24,513 bases of DNA from a virus. The notes under the pieces are model-generated. The model was given only the letters and a program-made list of their open reading frames with translations. It did not search any database and was not told the origin of the DNA. Position 1 is the stretch's first letter, and the number at the start of each line of letters is the position of its first letter. The DNA lies in the IMG/VR virus record IMGVR_UViG_3300019776_000305, positions 1 to 24,513 of that record, one strand, 5' to 3'. Both the position numbers and the translations under genes were made by a program. Of this stretch, positions 1-6,293 are shown piece by piece.

Positions 1-1
1 A

Positions 2-268
2 AGAGACAACATGCAATGTCAGTATTGCTCAAAAAGGCTTAACTCAGAAGAGCATAGCGTAGATCATATTATCCCGGTTTCTAGATTCCCGTCAAAGCAT
101 CACGCTAATACCTGGGAGAACATGGTAGCCTGCTGTAAGACATGCAACTACAAAAAACACAACAAAACTCCAGATGAGGCCGGTATGAAATTATTATCCA
201 GGCCAAAAAAACCTAGACGTTATCTAATTAGCGGATCAATTCCAAGGCAATGGGGAAATTATTTATGA
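2..268 (+). CDS. HNH homing-type endonuclease, 5' truncated by window edge
   Basis: Cuts DNA; phage free-standing HNH enzymes usually act as homing nucleases or packaging-associated nickases. The reading frame is open back to the first base, and the codons before the ATG at 11 read R-D-N, which fits the usual 'RDN-x-CQYC' entry of phage HNH proteins. The ATG at 11 is therefore probably internal and the gene starts outside the window. Visible are a first CxxC (QYC region), the DHIIPVSR core with catalytic Asp-His, a WEN segment, a second CxxC (CCKTC) and the downstream N/H-rich helix (NYKKHNK), which together form the zinc-supported beta-beta-alpha fold. The TPDEAGMKLL and RPKKP tail is common in phage members. 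It ends with an ATGA overlap into the next nuclease-like gene. Family is confident; biological role is inferred. Confidence 0.9.
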   Translation, partial: RDNMQCQYCSKRLNSEEHSVDHIIPVSRFPSKHHANTWENMVACCKTCNYKKHNKTPDEAGMKLLSRPKKPRRYLISGSIPRQWGNYL

Positions 269-768
269 TTATAAAGTTTAATGACGAACAAATAGCGTTT
301 GCCGTTGATCTTGCAAAAAAAAGGCACGAAGCAAAGTCTATGGCTTTTAGAAATTCTAATATCTATATGAGGGAAAAAAGTAGCTATACACTTGAAAAGG
401 AATATATGCCGCACTTTGTTGGTATAATTGGTGAATTAGCTTGGTCTATCTATTCAGGTAATATAATAGACGAGAGAATCTATAAAGTGCGCGACAATGG
501 AGAAGATTTTTCAGGAGTGGAAGTAAAGACTATTACCTACTTTGGCGACGGAGAGCCTGAATTAAAAATTAAACAAGATGAATTCTTTAAAAAATCTCCA
601 GATACTTATGTTCTTGTTAGGTATGATGAAAGTAAAAAAGAAGCAGAAATTCTTGGCAGCATCTCAAGAGATAAGTTTGATAAATTAAAGAAATCAAAAA
701 GATACGGAAAATATAATCCAAACAATTTTGTTGTTCCAGCCTCTCTATTGGATAGGGTTGCTGGCTAA
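265..768 (+). CDS. PD-(D/E)XK nuclease-like protein
   Basis: 167 residues. The pattern suggests a restriction-endonuclease-like fold: G-E at 56-57 in a helix (GIIGELAW), an acidic turn at 77-81 (DNGED), and the E-V-K triad at 86-88 (GVEVKT), which would be the metal-binding D...ExK site. I chose the ATG at 265 because it overlaps the upstream stop as ATGA and has GGGGA at 252-256 eight bases upstream. The ATG at 250 lacks such a site. It directly follows an HNH nuclease, so the two may form a DNA-processing pair. It could be a degradative or restriction-like nuclease, or an inactive relative; the substrate cannot be told from sequence. No membrane segment is seen. Confidence 0.6.
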   Translation: MIIKFNDEQIAFAVDLAKKRHEAKSMAFRNSNIYMREKSSYTLEKEYMPHFVGIIGELAWSIYSGNIIDERIYKVRDNGEDFSGVEVKTITYFGDGEPELKIKQDEFFKKSPDTYVLVRYDESKKEAEILGSISRDKFDKLKKSKRYGKYNPNNFVVPASLLDRVAG

Positions 769-774
769 TATAAT
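769..774 (+). promoter_or_regulatory. Candidate -10 box (TATAAT) upstream of structured RNA
   Basis: A perfect TATAAT lies just after the stop of the nuclease-like gene. The -35 match is poor: TTGGAT at 748-753 with a 15-base spacer. A start about 7 bases downstream would fall near 781, where the possible closing stem of the structured region begins. Weak alone; positional agreement raises it. Confidence 0.4.
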
Positions 775-779
775 ACATA

Positions 780-1143
780 CTAAGATACCGATCAGCTTAG
801 ACCTTGGCTAAAAAAGGGCGTCGGGGCTTGTGCTTGCACAATCTCAGGTTTTCACCTTTATCCATGAGAGGTTTAATCGAAATCGCAGGCAGAGGCAATA
901 GTCGCTGTAGAATCTAGGCCGGTCAGGTAGCCAGACCTGACATTAGACTTTATGAGTCGGACCACGTTTGGCCTCGCAAGCCATGCCGTTTGACAAAAAT
1001 TTTTAGAGAAAATCTGAGCTATGCTGTAGAGCAACTCAGTGGGTCATGGGAGAAATCCTAATTATCTAAAGATTCAGTCAGGATTCTAACTGAAGTAGCT
1101 TAGTGGTGAGGGTAAGATGACCCTAAAAACTAGCGGTACGTAG
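780..1143 (+). ncRNA. Candidate highly structured non-coding RNA (unassigned family)
   Basis: No credible reading frame fills this stretch, and 781-960 is about 48% G+C, clearly above the A+T-rich genes around it. Local hairpins seen by eye: 828-832/837-841 (loop CTTG), 843-849 with 854-868 (CTCA-GGT...ACC...TGAG), 922-928/935-941 (perfect 7 bp), 946-949/955-958, 969-972/980-983, 1014-1018/1035-1039 with inner 1022-1025/1030-1033, and 1109-1113/1120-1124. An H-type pseudoknot is possible at 1051-1094. TACCG at 786-790 can pair with CGGTA at 1134-1138, and CTA at 780-782 with TAG at 1141-1143, closing the whole region. I see none of the signatures of tmRNA, RNase P, SRP RNA, 6S or group I/II introns. 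It may be a stand-alone RNA or a long structured leader of the gene at 1164; ends are approximate and the strand is inferred from the promoter and neighbours. Confidence 0.6.
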
Positions 1144-1163
1144 TTATAAAATAGGAGATGCGT

Positions 1164-1397
1164 ATGTATACATTATCAGACTTGTCGATGGCTTACAAGC
1201 ATTCAGTCGTTCTTAGTATTGAAAATTTAAAGAAATCAATTTCAAAAAAATCTAAGCAAATTAAAAAAATGGAAAAAGAGCTAAAATTTTTGGAAGATCA
1301 CTTGAAAAACGTAGATGATGCGCTATTATTAAGTAGACCAAAAGTAGTAAATGGCGGCGTAGCCATTTTTGCTACAAAAGAAGAGGACGGCGTCTAG
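1164..1397 (+). CDS. Small coiled-coil protein, unknown function
   Basis: 77 residues, not recognised. AGGAG at 1153-1157 sits six bases before the ATG at 1164, so this start is preferred over the ATG at 1158, which overlaps the ribosome site. Residues about 15-55 are a lysine/glutamate-rich heptad-like helix (SISKKSKQIKKMEKELKFL), strongly suggesting a coiled coil. The tail (VVNGGVAIFAT) is short and hydrophobic. It is the first gene after the structured RNA region, so that RNA may be its leader. Probably an oligomeric phage accessory protein; no enzymatic motif is seen. Confidence 0.7.
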   Translation: MYTLSDLSMAYKHSVVLSIENLKKSISKKSKQIKKMEKELKFLEDHLKNVDDALLLSRPKVVNGGVAIFATKEEDGV

Positions 1398-1425
1398 TTA
1401 GTTTTGTTTATTGGAGGAATTTTGT

Positions 1426-1734
1426 ATGAAGAGTCTTTTTTATCGGATGTTGAGATCTACCAGAAACAAGTACAATTGGATAATTAATGAAAATAATCAA
1501 ATTGTAGGAGTTTCTAAGAACGGCGTTTTAGTTAATCCATTAACAGCGGTTTTACATGAAATTTCTTCTGTCAAGGTGGGCCGTCCAAATAAAAAGCAAA
1601 CAGTTAGAGCCGCAAGAGAAGCTGGTTTTAATTCAAGGCTTGCCGAGCAGCTATACGATGGATCAAGCGCGTTGCAGAATAGAGGAAATGCGCAGGTTCT
1701 AAGGGGTAGAATCAGAGAAGCTCTAGGATTGTAA
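1426..1734 (+). CDS. Small basic protein, unknown function
   Basis: 102 residues, not recognised. GGAGGAA at 1413-1419 is an excellent ribosome site six bases before the ATG at 1426; the in-frame TTG at 1411 overlaps it and is rejected. The N-terminus is basic (YRMLRSTRNKYNW), followed by a beta-like segment and a helical, Arg-rich C-terminal half (VRAAREAGF, QVLRGRIREALGL) that could bind nucleic acid or pack as a helical bundle. No signal peptide or membrane segment. It lies between a coiled-coil protein and a membrane protein, in the same direction. Confidence 0.7.
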   Translation: MKSLFYRMLRSTRNKYNWIINENNQIVGVSKNGVLVNPLTAVLHEISSVKVGRPNKKQTVRAAREAGFNSRLAEQLYDGSSALQNRGNAQVLRGRIREALGL

Positions 1735-1742
1735 TACGCAAT

Positions 1743-2312
1743 ATGGATCCAGTGATTCAGTTTATTGGTCAATGCTCTGGAATGATAATAGCCTACTATG
1801 GTTTTTATGTTTTCTGTAAAGAACTTTTCAGTAAAAATAATAGATATAGTAGAGATGATTTTTTCAAAATAGGTGAAATAAGGCCAATTGAAGAAAAATC
1901 AACTAAAAAAATTCCAGAGCATAAAAAAAAGCCGACTGGCTTACCTCCAAAGCCCTCGGCAGAATTTCCTGCCACATTAAATGTTGGCAGCCGTCAATCA
2001 GAATATGAAATTAACAATAATATAAAACATATCAATAAACTCGTTGATAATATTAGAAAAAATCAAAAGGGTTTTGTTACTGTAGAAAATCTAAAAATAG
2101 AAGAACAAATCCGTAAGACGGATAAAAGTCCTGTTAAGAAAAATCAAAAGGCAGAGTTTAATTACGAGAAATTCAAAGACCACGTTGACGCTCTTATTGC
2201 AGTTGGATATAAGAAAAACGTTGCAAAGAATATCGTAAGAGATTACTTTTCTAAAAATCCAGAAATAAGTGCTAGCCAGTTTGTAGTAGAATTCTTTAAG
2301 AAAAGCTTATAA
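1743..2312 (+). CDS. Membrane-anchored protein with RuvA C-terminal-like domain
   Basis: 189 residues. An N-terminal hydrophobic helix (about 5-27) is followed by a long Lys/Pro-rich, probably disordered linker (about 35-140). The compact C-terminal helical domain (about 145-189: VDALIAVGYKKNVAKNIV...) resembles the UBA-like domain III of RuvA, the part that contacts the RuvB motor (the 'AL-x-x-LGY-x-x-x-EA' signature). The ribosome site is weak; the upstream stop is eight bases before the ATG. The layout suggests a tethered peptide-binding module: anchor, flexible arm, three-helix bundle. The RuvA resemblance is by motif only; membrane topology and partner are inferred. Confidence 0.65.
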   Translation: MDPVIQFIGQCSGMIIAYYGFYVFCKELFSKNNRYSRDDFFKIGEIRPIEEKSTKKIPEHKKKPTGLPPKPSAEFPATLNVGSRQSEYEINNNIKHINKLVDNIRKNQKGFVTVENLKIEEQIRKTDKSPVKKNQKAEFNYEKFKDHVDALIAVGYKKNVAKNIVRDYFSKNPEISASQFVVEFFKKSL

Positions 2313-2322
2313 AGGAAAATTA

Positions 2323-3390
2323 ATGATAAATTTAATGGCTCCAATAAATACACTTGGCTATGGAGTTGTTGGCACTAATATAGCTAGATCGTTAAACGAC
2401 TTTGGATACTCTCTATTTCCAATCGGCAATTTAGAATGGCAATCTGAACTTGATGGAGCCGCCATTAAAAGTGGAATCTCTAGAGCTGCTATGCATAATA
2501 AAAGCCATCCATCTGTAAAGATTTACCATCAATTTGATCTATCTGTGTTCCCGATGGGAAGTAGATATATAGGTTTTCCAATTTTTGAGCTTGATGATTT
2601 TTCAGAAAGAGAGAAGTGGCATCTAAAAAACGTAGACAAGCTTTTTGTATGCTCTGAGTGGGCTAAAAGCGTCATTGAGTCATCTGTTAACAATCATCCA
2701 GAGATATTTGTAGTGCCTCTTGGAGTAGATGGAAATATATTCTTTCCTGAGTCTTATAACTCTTGGAATATAAACAGTTTTAAAAATGAAAAAACGATAT
2801 TTTTTAACTGTGGCAAATGGGAAAAAAGAAAAGGTCATGATATTCTATGCGAAGCATTTAAAGCGGCCTTTGAAGACTCTGACGAGGTTGAGCTATGGAT
2901 GATGAATTCCAATCCCTTTCTATCATCCGATCAAACTTTAGAGTGGCATAATAAGTATAAGATGACAAACGTCAAAATCTTAGACAGAGCTAGGACTCAA
3001 TTTGATTTAGCAAATATAATGAGAGCTGTTGACTGTGGGGTATTTCCATCAAGAGCTGAGGGGTGGAATCTTGAAGCTCTTGAGCTAATGAGTTGTGGCA
3101 AGTCAGTTATTATAACAGATTATTCAGCCCATAAAGAATTTTGCAATTCTAATAATAGTCTACTAATAGAAATAGATGAACTAGAATCTGCTAATGATGG
3201 AATCTGGTTTCATGGTCAGGGAAGATGGGCAAAATTTGGTAAAAATCAATTTGACAATTTGGTTAATCATCTTAGAATGTTTCATAGCAGAAGAAAGGAG
3301 GTCGGAGTAGTAATAAATACTGCCGGACTTGAAACGGCTTGTGAATACACATGGAAAAATTCAGCTAGAAAGGTTTTAGAATATGCTTAA
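2323..3390 (+). CDS. Glycosyltransferase, GT-B fold (GT4-like)
   Basis: 355 residues, close to the usual size of group 1 glycosyltransferases. The N-terminal half opens with a glycine-rich segment (NTLGYGVVGTNIARSL) typical of the acceptor-binding Rossmann domain. The C-terminal half has the donor-binding domain: FNCGKWEKRKGHDIL (the sugar-phosphate binding 'G-x-x-x-x-KG' region) and the E-x7-E motif in AEGWNLEALELMSCGK near residues 246-261. It would transfer a sugar from a nucleotide-sugar. In phages such enzymes decorate DNA, virion proteins or host surface glycans; which applies here is not visible. AAGGAAA precedes the ATG. It overlaps the next gene by eight bases. Confidence 0.88.
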   Translation: MINLMAPINTLGYGVVGTNIARSLNDFGYSLFPIGNLEWQSELDGAAIKSGISRAAMHNKSHPSVKIYHQFDLSVFPMGSRYIGFPIFELDDFSEREKWHLKNVDKLFVCSEWAKSVIESSVNNHPEIFVVPLGVDGNIFFPESYNSWNINSFKNEKTIFFNCGKWEKRKGHDILCEAFKAAFEDSDEVELWMMNSNPFLSSDQTLEWHNKYKMTNVKILDRARTQFDLANIMRAVDCGVFPSRAEGWNLEALELMSCGKSVIITDYSAHKEFCNSNNSLLIEIDELESANDGIWFHGQGRWAKFGKNQFDNLVNHLRMFHSRRKEVGVVINTAGLETACEYTWKNSARKVLEYA

Positions 3391-3835
3391 AAAAATGATG
3401 GGATTATTTAAGATAAACAGAGAAGTTCGAGCTAATGGAGATAGTAATATTGAAGTCAATACTACACCTGAACCGTGGAGTATGCCAGAACAGCTAGAGC
3501 CAGTAGCTAAAGAAAATAGTCCAGACTTAGATAGATTTTTTGAACTTAATTTTTCAATAGAAGGGGATGACATTGTAACTGGAATAAGGTTAGATTCTAT
3601 GTCGGATGAAAGCATAGAAAAAGTTGGAATATTTTTCGGTAGGCTATATAGCATAAATATGCTGAATGATACTTTCGCATTATTGAAAGAAGAGCTTGAT
3701 AAAATTGACGGTTCTTTATTTATAAGAATTTGCAAAATAGCTTTGTCGGTAGCTGATGAAGCTTCTAGATCTAGAGATGCTATTGGTAGTGAAGAATTAG
3801 TTATAACACCATCGGAGTTTTTTCAAGATGAATAG
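3383..3835 (+). CDS. Acidic hypothetical protein
   Basis: 150 residues, not recognised. It starts inside the end of the glycosyltransferase gene, with AAAGG about nine bases upstream, implying translational coupling. The N-terminal ~45 residues look flexible (Asn/Thr/Pro/Glu-rich), and residues about 48-125 look like a mixed or mostly helical folded domain rich in Asp/Glu (DRFFELNFSIEGDDIVTGIR, LLKEELDKIDG). No membrane segment, no cysteine cluster, no P-loop. It overlaps the next gene by eight bases. Possibly a virion-associated or assembly protein, given the neighbours downstream, but that is a guess. Confidence 0.75.
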   Translation: MLKKMMGLFKINREVRANGDSNIEVNTTPEPWSMPEQLEPVAKENSPDLDRFFELNFSIEGDDIVTGIRLDSMSDESIEKVGIFFGRLYSINMLNDTFALLKEELDKIDGSLFIRICKIALSVADEASRSRDAIGSEELVITPSEFFQDE

Positions 3836-4268
3836 TAAAAAAATAGGATGGCAAAAATATGAAGATGCTATTGAAAAGCAATTAAAATCTCCAATAACTA
3901 GAATGTTTATGGACGCGGAAAGAAATTCAATAAATAAATCATTAGATGAATATGAAACTGGCGACGAAGATGAAACTTATGACGACAATGATTATGCGTC
4001 TGAGATGCCTAGAGCTGTAGCCGTATCAGAATCATTAGTGCAAGAGGCATTTGTTGCCGCCAATTTTGATTGCTGGATTGGTCATACCAACTTTGACATA
4101 ACTAAATCTGTTCAAAATACATTACAAAAGATTCCAGGTATCGAAATTTTAAAAGTAAACTCTAGATATAGGTTCTTTATTGGTATTGGAAAATTGTTTT
4201 CCTCAAGAGAAGTTAAGAAAAACATAGAATCAGAACTTGTAACAAGTGAAATGGAGATAGATAATTGA
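3828..4268 (+). CDS. Conserved phage-type protein, unknown function
   Basis: 146 residues. An N-terminal helical segment is followed by a strongly acidic linker at about 38-58 (DEYETGDEDETYDDND) and a folded C-terminal domain at about 66-135 containing CWIGHTNFDITKSVQ and GIEILKVNSRYRFFIGIGKL. That segment looks like a small alpha/beta domain that I believe recurs in proteins of other large phages, but I cannot name a function. It overlaps both neighbours, upstream by eight bases and downstream by four (TTGA), so it is translated as part of the same operon. No catalytic motif is evident. Confidence 0.75.
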   Translation: MNSKKIGWQKYEDAIEKQLKSPITRMFMDAERNSINKSLDEYETGDEDETYDDNDYASEMPRAVAVSESLVQEAFVAANFDCWIGHTNFDITKSVQNTLQKIPGIEILKVNSRYRFFIGIGKLFSSREVKKNIESELVTSEMEIDN

Positions 4269-4744
4269 ATAACGTTGACTCAAAAATTGAAAAAGAATAC
4301 ATTAAGATTGGTAAAAAGCTTGCAATAAGATATCGACAGTATTTATCCAAGGAAGATATAGAAAGATGTATTAATATAGCTTATTGGAAGGTTCAAAAAT
4401 TTTTCTCAGAAAAGCATGGAACAAAAACGACTTCATATTTTTATAATATTATTAATAACGAGTTTAGAAGTATAAGAAACTCATTTTTAAGAGATTATGA
4501 TAAAAAATCAAGGCTTAAAAAGGGTTATCTTAATCTTAAAAAAGTTAATAATGGAGATTCAGGCGAGGTTGATTTTATGGATTTGATTGAGATATGCGGC
4601 AAGGATAAAGGATTAATTTATAGCAAGTTTGCACTTGGTAAATCCATATCGGAAATTTCCAAAGAATTTAATATGTCAGAGGCGCTTATTAGGTCTAAAA
4701 TAAAGAAAAATTTATCCAAATTAAAGAGAGAGCTTTCTAAGTAA
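4265..4744 (+). CDS. Sigma70-family-like transcription factor (TTG start)
   Basis: 159 residues. The N-terminal half resembles sigma region 2 (about 15-75: a helical segment with YLSKEDIERCINIAYWKVQ and TSYFYNIINNEFRSIRN). The C-terminal half resembles sigma region 4, a helix-turn-helix (about 120-158: GKSISEISKEFNMSEALIRS). It would direct host RNA polymerase to phage promoters, as phage late sigma factors do. The start is TTG at 4265, overlapping the previous stop as TTGA, with TGGAG about eight bases upstream; no in-frame ATG occurs near. The rare start suggests limited expression. Just downstream come an inverted repeat and a probable structural gene, a plausible target. It could instead be a non-sigma DNA-binding protein with the same fold. 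Confidence 0.72.
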   Translation: MNNVDSKIEKEYIKIGKKLAIRYRQYLSKEDIERCINIAYWKVQKFFSEKHGTKTTSYFYNIINNEFRSIRNSFLRDYDKKSRLKKGYLNLKKVNNGDSGEVDFMDLIEICGKDKGLIYSKFALGKSISEISKEFNMSEALIRSKIKKNLSKLKRELSK

Positions 4745-4746
4745 GT

Positions 4747-4769
4747 GTATTATCCGTTATGGATAATAT
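4747..4769. repeat. Inverted repeat between sigma-like gene and structural gene
   Basis: ATTATCC at 4749-4755 and GGATAAT at 4761-4767 form a perfect 7-bp stem with a 5-base loop, extendable by T-A and a G.T pair. No T-tract follows, so it is not a standard terminator. It could be an operator, an RNA end-stabilising hairpin or a processing site. Confidence 0.55.
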
Positions 4770-4819
4770 GGAATAAAATCTAGGAACTTAGGAAGTTGAC
4801 TTCATTTTGGAGACTTAAA

Positions 4820-5449
4820 ATGGCAGTAACGACATCTAAAAATGGACAGCCTGTAAAAAATAACGGAGCTACTGTTATTGGGGCTGGAAACGTAGAGTCT
4901 ACCAGAGTTGTAACTAATGTTCTAGATATTGTTGAAATATCTGACCTAAGAAGTGGCCCAATCGGCTCAAAGATTGTTTCAAATGACGGAACTGGCGCTA
5001 ATACAACCGATAGAGTGGGCCTTTCTGGGGTTAGAGCTGGAGTTGCTCCTGGGTATAACTCAAGTGCAACTGAGTGGATTATCAGGGGTGTTACGACAAC
5101 TATTGCTGGTCAATCCAATACGGTCCTTCTAAGTAGAGGATCTGATTGGAACGGTCAGCCAAAAGATAATATATTTAAGCTCGTTTCTACCAGAAACTAC
5201 GGATCTGGCAATAGCACTACATATAATATGCTAGCTAGACCAAATGGTACGATAAACCCAAATTTTGTAAAAGGCTCTGGAGCTGGCGTCCTATCTAATT
5301 ATGTTAGACCAAGCGGCAATGGAACGATTACAGCATCTGACGACGCTGCTACTCTAACCAGATCTGCCCCTGGTGAGCTAACATATAGAACTGGCGCTAA
5401 ACTTCCAGTCAATGATGATTACAAGGCAAAAGACGCGTTTGAATCATAA
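4820..5449 (+). CDS. Probable virion structural protein
   Basis: 209 residues. The ATG at 4820 has TGGAGA at 4808-4813 upstream; an earlier in-frame TTG at 4796 has no such site. The protein is rich in Gly, Ser, Thr and Asn with alternating beta-like segments, almost no cysteine, and no membrane segment. This composition is typical of phage head, tail or fibre proteins. It is bracketed by an inverted repeat upstream and a strong G+C hairpin downstream, unlike the overlapping genes around it, which suggests its own mRNA unit and high expression. I do not recognise a specific family; a structural role is inferred from composition and context. Confidence 0.7.
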   Translation: MAVTTSKNGQPVKNNGATVIGAGNVESTRVVTNVLDIVEISDLRSGPIGSKIVSNDGTGANTTDRVGLSGVRAGVAPGYNSSATEWIIRGVTTTIAGQSNTVLLSRGSDWNGQPKDNIFKLVSTRNYGSGNSTTYNMLARPNGTINPNFVKGSGAGVLSNYVRPSGNGTITASDDAATLTRSAPGELTYRTGAKLPVNDDYKAKDAFES

Positions 5450-5471
5450 ATAAACCTTTATCTAAATTTTC

Positions 5472-5497
5472 TACGGCCCCCTTAATAGGGGGCCTAG
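5472..5497 (+). terminator. Strong G+C hairpin after structural gene (terminator-like, no T-tract)
   Basis: GGCCCCC at 5475-5481 pairs perfectly with GGGGGCC at 5488-5494 around a TTAATA loop, and CTA/TAG can extend the base across an unpaired C at 5474. The stem is followed by ATTGGGG, not a T-run, so it is not a canonical intrinsic terminator. It may mark or protect the 3' end of the structural mRNA. The next ribosome site (GGGGAAA) lies directly behind it. Confidence 0.5.
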
Positions 5498-5509
5498 ATT
5501 GGGGAAATA

Positions 5510-6067
5510 ATGATAACAAATGAACAAATTACAATTTTGTTTAGTATAATTGGCGGAATATCTGCGTTTTTAGCATTTGTATGGAAAAAAATAATAAAGC
5601 CAACCATTGAACTATTTAAAGATCATAAGCAAATAAAATCGTCGATAGACAAAATAGCTCATGAGGTTGTAACAAATGGTGGCGGCTCGCTGAGGGACGC
5701 TGTTAATAGAATAGAATCTGGTCAAAAAAAATTAGAGCAAAGATCTTTAGCATCATTAAACTATATAGGTGAACCATTATTTGAACTAGACTGTAACGGA
5801 AATTTAGTTTGGACAAATGAAAAGTTTTATGAAATAACTGGCGAAACATTGTCAGATGTAGAGGGTTATGATTGGATAACATACCTTAGAGAGCAGGATA
5901 GATCTTCATTTATAAATGAATTAAATTCCTGCGTTAAAATGTCTAGAAAGTTTGAATTTGATGCTTATTCTATGGATGGGAAAAAAATAAAATTCATAGG
6001 CTTTCCATATAAAGACCACGAGAAACAGTACGGTTTTCTTTTTACTTTAAAAATAATGGAGAGATAA
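5510..6067 (+). CDS. Membrane-anchored PAS domain protein
   Basis: 185 residues. Residues about 8-26 form a hydrophobic helix (ITILFSIIGGISAFLAFVW) followed by Lys residues, indicating an N-out, C-in anchor. Residues about 33-80 are helical, with the segment TNGGGSLRDAVNRIE that is also seen next to PAS domains in other proteins. Residues about 82-182 fit a PAS fold: FELDCNGNLVWTNEKFYEITG (strands A and B plus helix), GYDWITYLREQDRSSF, then two strands (FEFDAYSMDGKKIKFIGFP and YGFLFTL). No kinase, GGDEF or LOV cysteine motif is present. It probably senses a ligand or acts as a protein-interaction module at the inner membrane. The next gene, two bases away, encodes a holin-like protein. Confidence 0.85.
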   Translation: MITNEQITILFSIIGGISAFLAFVWKKIIKPTIELFKDHKQIKSSIDKIAHEVVTNGGGSLRDAVNRIESGQKKLEQRSLASLNYIGEPLFELDCNGNLVWTNEKFYEITGETLSDVEGYDWITYLREQDRSSFINELNSCVKMSRKFEFDAYSMDGKKIKFIGFPYKDHEKQYGFLFTLKIMER

Positions 6068-6068
6068 T

Positions 6069-6290
6069 ATGTTTGGAACTTCAAAAGGTTTATCATTAGA
6101 CAAGGTTGATGTAAAGGTATTGGTTAGAAATGCTGCATTAGTTGGGCTTGGATCTGCCATTGCATACCTAGCCAACAATTTTACCTCAGTGGATCTAGGA
6201 CCTCAGACAGCCTTACTTGTCCCGGTTATAGTTATGGCTCTTCAGTCTTTAGGAAGGTTTGTTACAGACTTTACAAAACCAAAGGAATAA
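6069..6290 (+). CDS. Holin-like small membrane protein
   Basis: 73 residues with a short charged N-terminus (KGLSLDKVDVK), two hydrophobic helices (about 20-37 and 47-64) separated by NNFTSVDLGPQ, and a basic tail (DFTKPKE). This matches two-helix phage holins, in which 'VDLGP' often sits in the loop. Holins form inner-membrane lesions that time lysis. GGAGAG precedes the ATG, which lies two bases after the PAS gene stop. A structural membrane role in the virion is the main alternative. No endolysin-like enzyme is clearly recognised nearby, apart from the protease-like gene at 7138. Confidence 0.75.
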   Translation: MFGTSKGLSLDKVDVKVLVRNAALVGLGSAIAYLANNFTSVDLGPQTALLVPVIVMALQSLGRFVTDFTKPKE

Positions 6291-6293
6291 TTT

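Noticed and set aside
11-13. ATG at 11 as the true start of the HNH gene
   Set aside because: The frame is open upstream and encodes RDN directly before MQCQYC, matching the interior of phage HNH proteins; the gene is cut by the window edge.
1090-1130. tRNA-like string TAGCTTAGTGGT (D-arm resemblance)
   Set aside because: No matching anticodon stem, T-arm with GTTCRA or acceptor stem could be found around it.
769-1146. Known RNA families: tmRNA, RNase P, SRP RNA, group I/II intron, or an OMEGA/HEARO RNA of the neighbouring HNH gene
   Set aside because: No tRNA-like end or CCA, no RNase P conserved regions, no SRP GGAA/GCA tetraloop motifs, no intron core or domain V motif. The HNH gene is a small stand-alone type without RuvC or bridge-helix parts, and the RNA lies downstream of another gene, so an IscB-type link is not supported.
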